Of a DNA stretch of 64,000 bases, positions 59,165 through 64,000 are shown one piece after another. Both the position numbers and the translations under genes were made by a program. The notes beneath the pieces were generated by a model. It worked only from the letters and a program-made list of their open reading frames with translations, did not search any database and had not been told where the DNA came from. Position 1 is the stretch's first letter, and each line of letters starts with the position of its first letter. The DNA is taken from positions 124,001 through 188,000 of the forward strand of contig VGMY01000001.1 of the NCBI GenBank assembly GCA_016866255.1, given 5' to 3'. Source of the DNA: Bacteroidota bacterium (GTDB lineage: Bacteria > Bacteroidota > Bacteroidia > Flavobacteriales_D > Crocinitomicaceae).

Positions 59165-59530
59165 TTATACCTGGCCTATATAGGCGAAACGGAGAAGTAC
59201 GGACTCCTCTACAATTTCCAGTACTTTTTCGGAAGTTGCCTCAAGATTTATGAACGGTGCGCAACCTGAGCGGTAGGCCTCTACCCATCTCAGGGCACAA
59301 AGACACCAAAAATCACCCGGTTTCAACCCGGGAAAATCATAAGCAGGCACGGGGGTGCTCAAATCGTTGCCTCGCGTTTTTGAAAAACGAAGAAAATCTT
59401 CTGTCATGTAGGCGCATACAATGTGAAGTCCTACATCGGTAAGGTCGGTTCTACAATAACCATCCCGAAAGTACCCGGTCATTGGAGAGGTACAACACGG
59501 TATTAGGGGATCTCCAAAAATGTTCTTCAT
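59165..59530 (-). CDS. DUF2237 family protein
   Basis: 121 residues, the family's normal length. Conserved DUF2237 blocks are present: FGDPLIPCCTSPMTGYFRDGYC, VGLHIVCAYMTEDFLRFSKTRGNDLSTP and FPGLKPGDFWCLCALRWVEAYRSG, with many conserved cysteines. Function is not known. Cytoplasmic, no signal peptide. It stands alone on the minus strand between genes on the other strand. Confidence 0.93.
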   Translation of the reverse strand: MKNIFGDPLIPCCTSPMTGYFRDGYCRTDLTDVGLHIVCAYMTEDFLRFSKTRGNDLSTPVPAYDFPGLKPGDFWCLCALRWVEAYRSGCAPFINLEATSEKVLEIVEESVLLRFAYIGQV

Positions 59531-59794
59531 CAGGTAGTACAGTTACTAAAACAACTCTTAGACTTGAAAAGTTTACAGAGCCCATTACTTTGAGATGTTG
59601 AACAAAGATAATGGATGCTAATTAAGCATGAATGGGTTTATAAAATGTAAACAAATTAGATTAGGCATTTTTGTGCTTCCAAATATCGGAGGTTCCTATG
59701 TTTTTGGTAATTTTGAGAACGGAGTAGCTATAAAACTCTTTCGCAGAGACCATAGGTAGCCAACTCCCCTGCTTATTGAATTAAATTTCAAACC

Positions 59795-60631
59795 ATGCTT
59801 AAGCATTTAACATTCATGATCTTTTTATCGTGGGCCTTGGTATCGTACTCTCAGCAACTGAAAGAGCAAAATTACCAACAGGGATTAGATTTTGCGAAAG
59901 AAGGAAAATACGAAGAGGCCATTGTTTCTTTTTCCAAGGCGATTGAAGTTCAACCTTTAGACGCCTATGCCTGGTATAACCGAGCTATGGCGAAGAACAT
60001 GATGGGTGAATACGAATCAGCCATTGATGATTTTACGACCTGCATAGGTTTAAGTCGTTCGTACGAAAAAGTTTGGTACAACCGAGGCCTAACAAAATTA
60101 TACGTTGGTCAATACGACGGAGCGATTTTTGATCTTAATCAAGCGTTGCAAATTCAACGAAATTACCCGGAAGCCAACTACTATCGCGCTTATCTTTACG
60201 AGCTGAGAGGATTGTACGATTTTGCTTGTACAGACTACCAAAATGCCGCCTCAAAAGGGTATCGTGTGCCCGCCGAAAAATTACAGGCGTGCCGTGATAC
60301 AAACTACAACGGTCTCCTTAAAAATCCTTTGTTAAAACTATTTAAAACCAGCAAACAAAAGTCTTATGGAACCACCGAAAAACGTCCTATTGCTATAGGA
60401 TGCTATGAAAACGTTGAACGCTACTTACGATTACTTCGTTCGCCGGAAGGAAAATTTGTGCCGTTTGAAATCAAGCCCCTTCCAGAACTGACCGTTGTGA
60501 AAATAACCTACTCTTCCAAAGGTAAAGCCCAGGAAAAAAACCTTTATTTCGATCTGAATAAACCTTGTGATGCTTTGATTATCAAAGGATTCAAAACCTT
60601 CAAAGAAATTCCCGAAAGTGGTCCTCCTTAA
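59795..60631 (+). CDS. Secreted TPR-repeat protein
   Basis: 278 residues. Signal peptide MLKHLTFMIFLSWALVSYSQ. Three tetratricopeptide repeats: YQQGLDFAKEGKYEEAIVSFSKAIEVQP, YAWYNRAMAKNMMGEYESAIDDFTTCI, and KVWYNRGLTKLYVGQYDGAIFDLNQALQIQ, with a degenerate fourth. The C-terminal 90 residues are a beta-type domain with no known match. Protein-protein adaptor in the periplasm. Overlaps the 3' end of the carotenoid gene by 32 bp. Preceded by 264 bp without a gene, in which a TAATTTTG box (59708-59715) is the only candidate element seen. Confidence 0.88.
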   Translation: MLKHLTFMIFLSWALVSYSQQLKEQNYQQGLDFAKEGKYEEAIVSFSKAIEVQPLDAYAWYNRAMAKNMMGEYESAIDDFTTCIGLSRSYEKVWYNRGLTKLYVGQYDGAIFDLNQALQIQRNYPEANYYRAYLYELRGLYDFACTDYQNAASKGYRVPAEKLQACRDTNYNGLLKNPLLKLFKTSKQKSYGTTEKRPIAIGCYENVERYLRLLRSPEGKFVPFEIKPLPELTVVKITYSSKGKAQEKNLYFDLNKPCDALIIKGFKTFKEIPESGPP

Positions 60632-62081
60632 TGAGTCTTTCAACGATTTTTGCTCCGTTCAATGCAAGGGGAATGCCTCCACCAGGATGAACTGTTACTC
60701 CCGCAAAATAGAGACCTTTCACATTTGGGGCAAAATTGGGGTGACGGTTAAAAGCGGCCATGGTTGAATTGGAGTTATTACCGTAAATGGAACCTCCTTT
60801 CCCGTTAAAAACCTGTTGCCATTTTATGGGGTCGTTTACATATTCCGTTTGGATAAGTTCCTCCAAACTAACTTTAAGAATTCTGGATATTTTCACTATC
60901 ACGTGCTTTCGCAAATCTTGCACTAACGCAATCCAATTCTGTCCGGAGGCCACGGGAGCGTTGACCATAACAAACCAATTTTCACAACCAACTGGAGCAT
61001 CATTTGGATCGGCTTTTGAGCTGACATGTAGGTAGATCGTTGGGTCTGATACCAATGTTTTTGTTTTAAATATTGCTTCAAATTCAGCCTTATAATCTTC
61101 CGCAAAAAAAACATTATGAACCCCTAGTTCAGGAAATATCCTTTTAACTCCCCAATAAAATACAACGGCTGAAGAGGACAATTCTTGTCCTAACACCTTG
61201 TTTGGTTTTGCCACCGTGGGCATCAACTGTTCATAAGTATGATGAACATCGGCATTCGATACAACAATATCGGCAGGCTCCAAATTTCCATGTACCCGTA
61301 TTCCCCTCACTTGACCATTTTCCGTTTCTATCGCCTCTATCTCCGAATTGAACTCAAACTGAACCCCCAATGAAAGGGCAGTCTTTTGAAGTTGCTGCGT
61401 TATATTAGCCATACCACCCTTTGGAAAAAACGATCCGATATTTAATTCTAAATGCCCAATGATGCTTAAAAGCCCCGGCGTTTGATATGGATCACTGCCA
61501 TTGTAGGTTGCGAAACGGTTCATGAACTGAACGGTTTTAGGGTTTAAAAAAAATCGCTTCGATAAACCATTCATGGTGGTAAATAACCCATATCTTGGTA
61601 TGTTCCACACGGCTCTCAACAAATTGCGGTTCCAAACATGTTTCAATCTGTGTAAAGATGCCTGAATAAAGACGGGACTTAAGGCCTCGTAATTAGCGCT
61701 CAATTTTTTCAAGTATTCACGAGACCTCTTTGGATTTTCACCTAAATCATGAATCAGACATTTTAACGTGCCCTCGGTCCCCGATTTTACGATCAAACGC
61801 GTACCATCTTCGTAAAAATACCTGCAAGACTCGGGTAAGGGGGAATGTTCAAATAAAATTGGGCTGTTGCCAAGAGCTACCAATTCCTCAATTAAATGGG
61901 GTTCAGTAAAAACCGATGGCCCCATATCAAACCGGTACCCGTCGAACGTTCGCGAATGGACCTTACCCCCTACAAAAGAATTCTTCTCGTAAACGGTAAC
62001 CTTGAGTCCCAATTTAGCTAAACGAATGGCTGTAGCCAAGCCCCCAACGCCACTACCAATAACCTTTACAACGTGTTTCAT
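60600..62081 (-). CDS. crtD: Carotenoid desaturase, CrtD-like (CrtI/phytoene desaturase family)
   Basis: 493 residues. FAD/NAD loop IGSGVGGLATAIRLAKLG; RFDMGPSVFTEPHLIEEL; FTTMNGLSKRFF and NRFATYNGSDPYQTPGLLSII; NIGSFFPKGGM; and a C-terminal VKGLYFAGVTVHPGGGIPLALNGAKIV. These segments match the Bacteroidota CrtD (1-hydroxycarotenoid 3,4-desaturase) better than CrtI, which is my basis for the symbol. It would give a more conjugated carotenoid. No other carotenoid gene is in the window. TAATTTTG box at 62140-62147. AAGGAG lies 2 nt before the ATG. Confidence 0.8.
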   Translation of the reverse strand: MKHVVKVIGSGVGGLATAIRLAKLGLKVTVYEKNSFVGGKVHSRTFDGYRFDMGPSVFTEPHLIEELVALGNSPILFEHSPLPESCRYFYEDGTRLIVKSGTEGTLKCLIHDLGENPKRSREYLKKLSANYEALSPVFIQASLHRLKHVWNRNLLRAVWNIPRYGLFTTMNGLSKRFFLNPKTVQFMNRFATYNGSDPYQTPGLLSIIGHLELNIGSFFPKGGMANITQQLQKTALSLGVQFEFNSEIEAIETENGQVRGIRVHGNLEPADIVVSNADVHHTYEQLMPTVAKPNKVLGQELSSSAVVFYWGVKRIFPELGVHNVFFAEDYKAEFEAIFKTKTLVSDPTIYLHVSSKADPNDAPVGCENWFVMVNAPVASGQNWIALVQDLRKHVIVKISRILKVSLEELIQTEYVNDPIKWQQVFNGKGGSIYGNNSNSTMAAFNRHPNFAPNVKGLYFAGVTVHPGGGIPLALNGAKIVERLIKEDHFREFL

Positions 62082-62139
62082 TTCTCCTTATTAAAGGTAA
62101 ATCGCATGAAAAAGTTCATGAAAACCCCCGATTTTTCAA

Positions 62140-62147
62140 CAAAATTA
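62140..62147 (-). promoter_or_regulatory. Candidate -7 box (TAATTTTG) of the carotenoid desaturase gene
   Basis: Exact TAnnTTTG, 58 nt upstream of the start codon. Confidence 0.4.
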
Positions 62148-62190
62148 GCCTTTTTTCAACATTTTTGTTGATTTTTCAAGGGTTTCAGGA

Positions 62191-62218
62191 TTGTGGGAAA
62201 GATATTCCGATATCTTTG
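62191..62218 (+). promoter_or_regulatory. Candidate promoter of the HU gene (TTG-N17-TATCTTTG)
   Basis: The best promoter in the window: TTG at 62191-62193, then 17 nt, then TATCTTTG at 62211-62218. The 39-nt leader ends in an A-rich stretch before the ATG. Confidence 0.7.
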
Positions 62219-62257
62219 TTCCGTTCAATGTTTATTAACCTTTAAAAAAAATTAATT

Positions 62258-62530
62258 ATGAACAAAGCAGAATTAGTTGACGCAATTGCGGCAAGTGCAA
62301 GTTTGTCTAAGGCTGATGCAAAAAGAGCGCTTGATGCGTTCGTAAATGTCTCAACGGGAGCGTTGAAAAAAGGACAGCGAATTTCATTGGTTGGATTTGG
62401 ATCTTTTTCGATTTCAAAGCGTAAAGCCAGAAACGGTAGAAATCCTAAAACAGGAGCGGTTATTAAAATTGCTGCAAAAAATTCAGTTCGTTTCAAAGCT
62501 GGTGCTGAACTAAGCGGAAAAGTAAACTAA
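62258..62530 (+). CDS. hup: HU family DNA-binding protein
   Basis: 90 residues, normal HU length. MNKAELVDAIAASASLSKADAKRALDAFV forms the two helices, then GQRISLVGFGSFSISKRKARNGRNPKTGAVIKI holds the beta arm with the conserved RNPKTG tip, and FKAGAELSGKVN ends it. It bends and compacts DNA. A strong promoter precedes it and an intrinsic terminator follows. Confidence 0.97.
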   Translation: MNKAELVDAIAASASLSKADAKRALDAFVNVSTGALKKGQRISLVGFGSFSISKRKARNGRNPKTGAVIKIAAKNSVRFKAGAELSGKVN

Positions 62531-62549
62531 GAAAAGATTACTTCGAAAG

Positions 62550-62577
62550 AAAGGGAGCCCATTGGCTCCCTTTTTTT
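62550..62577 (+). terminator. Rho-independent terminator of the HU gene
   Basis: Stem AAAGGGAGCC / GGCTCCCTTT around CATT, followed by a run of T. Confidence 0.92.
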
Positions 62578-62647
62578 ATGCTATCCTATTTCTGCAAAGT
62601 TTTTCGAAAAGTTCAACAGAAAAAATCTACTTCAATCATAAAACCTA

Positions 62648-63943
62648 CTATTCCCTTACCAACCGAAGGGTTCTGGTTTGACCTTTGGAAATAGAAATCT
62701 TGACGGTGTAATGTCCCGGAATCAACATCGAAATATCCATACCATTGGTATAGATTCCCTGCTGAAGGATTCGTCCATCGGTGGAAAGCAAGGCAAACAT
62801 AACCTTGGAATAATCCGAGAGTCCTCCAAGGTAAATACGATCTTTTCCGGGGTTGGGATACAACCGCCATTGGGAAAAATCGCCCCATTCCAATGCTGCA
62901 TTTTGACAAGCTCCGAGTTGGTAATTGCTCACACCAAAATAGTTCTGGGCAATGCATGCGTTTTGGTAGGTTACAGAATCGCAACCGCAAACCGGCTCAA
63001 AAATCTCGGGACAAAGCACGCTTAAATCAATGAGGTTAGTGTCGATGCAATCCAAGATAATGGCGGTATCGTTTGCGCACAAGTTTGTGCAAGCGTACAA
63101 CGAATTGAAGAAATATCCGCTGTAATCTATGCCATTGCTTCCGATAGTACTGCAACCCGAAACGGTAAAACACGAATCGTTTTGTCGAATAATGCCCAAA
63201 GCCATGGCGCAAGCACCAAAATTAACACTATCCGGAACGGTTAAGCAGGTATCCAATTCCAAAGGCTGACAAGGCCCCGGTGTCCATGAGCTTACACCAC
63301 CATAATTAAATGCCTCGCAATCGTTGTTGTATGTAATGCTATCGCAGCCGCATACGGGGTCAAATACTGCAGGACACACAACCGAAACATCGATTTGCGC
63401 AGGATTTATGCAATTATTTTGTGCGCAAGACCCCGGTGTCCAAGAGGTAACACCTCCGTAGTAAAAGGCCTCGCAATCGTTGTTGTACGTTACGTTATCG
63501 CAGCCACAGACCGGATCAAATACCGCAGGACACATAACCGAAACATCGATTTGTGCAGGATTTATGCAATTATTTTGTGCGCAAGGCCCCGGTGTCCATG
63601 AGCTTACACCGCCATAATTAAATGCCTCACAATCGTTGTTGTAGGTCACGCTATCGCAACCGCATACCGGTTGATAGACTGCTGGACAAATCACCAAAGA
63701 ATCGATTTGTGCTGGATTTACGCACGAAGGAGGATTGCATGGACCAGGTGTCCAGGAAGTAACGCCTCCTAAATTGGTCGCAATGCAGGAATTGTCGTAG
63801 GTCACACCATCGCAACCGCAAACGGGATTATACACCATCGGACAAATGGCCATCGAATCAATCAAAGAGAGGTCCACACAAGGTTGGGCCATGAGACACC
63901 ATGGGAAAATTCCGCATAATAAAAGAATTCTAATTGTTTTCAT
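62648..63943 (-). CDS. Secreted protein with five Kazal-like repeats, T9SS type A cargo
   Basis: 431 residues. Signal peptide MKTIRILLLCGIFPWCLMAQ. Four Kazal-like units of about 52 residues follow (Cys22-69, 74-121, 126-173, 178-224), each ICPxVYxPVCGCDxVTYxNxC, then a spacer with two more cysteine pairs, then a fifth unit (Cys299-346), and a sorting domain (LYPNPGKDRIYLGGL ... PGHYTVKISISKGQ). Kazal domains inhibit serine proteases; the reactive-site loop varies among the units, so they may have different targets or be structural. Strong repeat similarity at DNA level. Confidence 0.9.
   Translation of the reverse strand: MKTIRILLLCGIFPWCLMAQPCVDLSLIDSMAICPMVYNPVCGCDGVTYDNSCIATNLGGVTSWTPGPCNPPSCVNPAQIDSLVICPAVYQPVCGCDSVTYNNDCEAFNYGGVSSWTPGPCAQNNCINPAQIDVSVMCPAVFDPVCGCDNVTYNNDCEAFYYGGVTSWTPGSCAQNNCINPAQIDVSVVCPAVFDPVCGCDSITYNNDCEAFNYGGVSSWTPGPCQPLELDTCLTVPDSVNFGACAMALGIIRQNDSCFTVSGCSTIGSNGIDYSGYFFNSLYACTNLCANDTAIILDCIDTNLIDLSVLCPEIFEPVCGCDSVTYQNACIAQNYFGVSNYQLGACQNAALEWGDFSQWRLYPNPGKDRIYLGGLSDYSKVMFALLSTDGRILQQGIYTNGMDISMLIPGHYTVKISISKGQTRTLRLVRE
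63272..63724 (-). repeat. 156-bp coding repeats (Kazal units 2-4)
   Basis: Three head-to-tail units with a 156-bp (52-codon) period, for example the same sequence starting at 63401 and 63557. The copies are close enough to recombine, so copy number may vary between strains. Confidence 0.85.
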
Positions 63944-64000
63944 ATTTTCATGATTTTATGTGTTCTAGTTCTCCTTCAGAACGAGCAATCACCGCCGTGG

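Noticed and set aside
62130-62180. Cluster of TTTTCAACA-like words near the HU gene suggesting DnaA boxes or an origin
   Set aside because: Each differs from the DnaA box consensus, the region is simply AT-rich between two divergent promoters, and no dnaA, gidA or parAB neighbour is present.
63272-63724. Regular repeats that could be mistaken for a CRISPR or minisatellite
   Set aside because: They are in frame, have a 156-bp period and encode Kazal-like domains; there are no short unique spacers.

Overview
The window looks like chromosome of a member of the Bacteroidota, most likely Flavobacteriia-like. Evidence seen in the sequence: several secreted proteins end in type IX secretion (T9SS) sorting domains; promoters carry the phylum's -7 box TAnnTTTG rather than an E. 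coli -10; Shine-Dalgarno sequences are mostly absent; there is a SusC/TonB-type receptor with a carboxypeptidase-regulatory-like domain, a YfhO protein and GIN-domain and START-like proteins of the kinds common in this phylum. No phage, insertion sequence, CRISPR array or rRNA operon was seen.

Layout. 1-7.95 kb (minus): a polysaccharide operon, transcribed from an ABC-2 permease (Wzm) and an ATPase with a carbohydrate-binding tail (Wzt) into a DegT aminotransferase, a NeuD/PglD-type acetyltransferase and at least five glycosyltransferases, the last one cut by the window edge. 8.1-12.3 kb: a large T9SS cargo protein and a LolA-like protein. 12.3-18.4 kb: smpB, recR, an isoprenylcysteine/phospholipid-type methyltransferase, a START-like protein, then an LptF/LptG permease overlapping two GT4 glycosyltransferases. 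18.4-26.2 kb: ffh with a membrane metalloprotease and a small secreted protein, an APC amino-acid permease, uvrA. 26.2-28.8 kb: a WYL-type regulator between two paralogous proteins of unknown function, with two further small unknown genes. 28.9-39.2 kb: YfhO, a sigma-54-type response regulator lacking an HTH, pcm, a WbpP-like epimerase, exonuclease III, a GIN-domain lipoprotein, a PagL-like lipid A deacylase, mazG, lhgO.

39.2-39.7 kb holds a broken small gene interrupted by tandem in-frame TAA codons, preceded by a possibly structured leader. 39.8-47.1 kb: an M43 metalloprotease T9SS cargo, malic enzyme, an SDR without the usual Tyr, an M3 peptidase and tRNA-Met(CAT). 47.2-56.1 kb: a type-B T9SS cargo, a possible permuted papain-like protein, an S15-family hydrolase with a sorting domain and a TonB-dependent receptor. 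56.1-59.05 kb: a cluster of four related small envelope genes shaped by recent mosaic duplication, one copy frameshifted at an A7 run. 59.2-64 kb: a DUF2237 protein, a TPR protein, a CrtD-like carotenoid desaturase, HU, and a T9SS cargo with five Kazal-like repeats.

Functionally the window mixes housekeeping genes (smpB, recR, ffh, uvrA, pcm, mazG, xth, hup, tRNA) with cell-surface biogenesis (polysaccharide export, LPS transport and modification, lipoprotein sorting, T9SS cargo). The items most worth follow-up are the recurrent -7 boxes 3-5 nt before start codons (candidate leaderless mRNAs), the divergent WYL locus with a candidate operator, the mosaic duplication at 56-57.5 kb, and the structured leader plus interrupted gene at 39.26-39.69 kb. 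I did not find a clear, complete novel defence or biosynthetic system.
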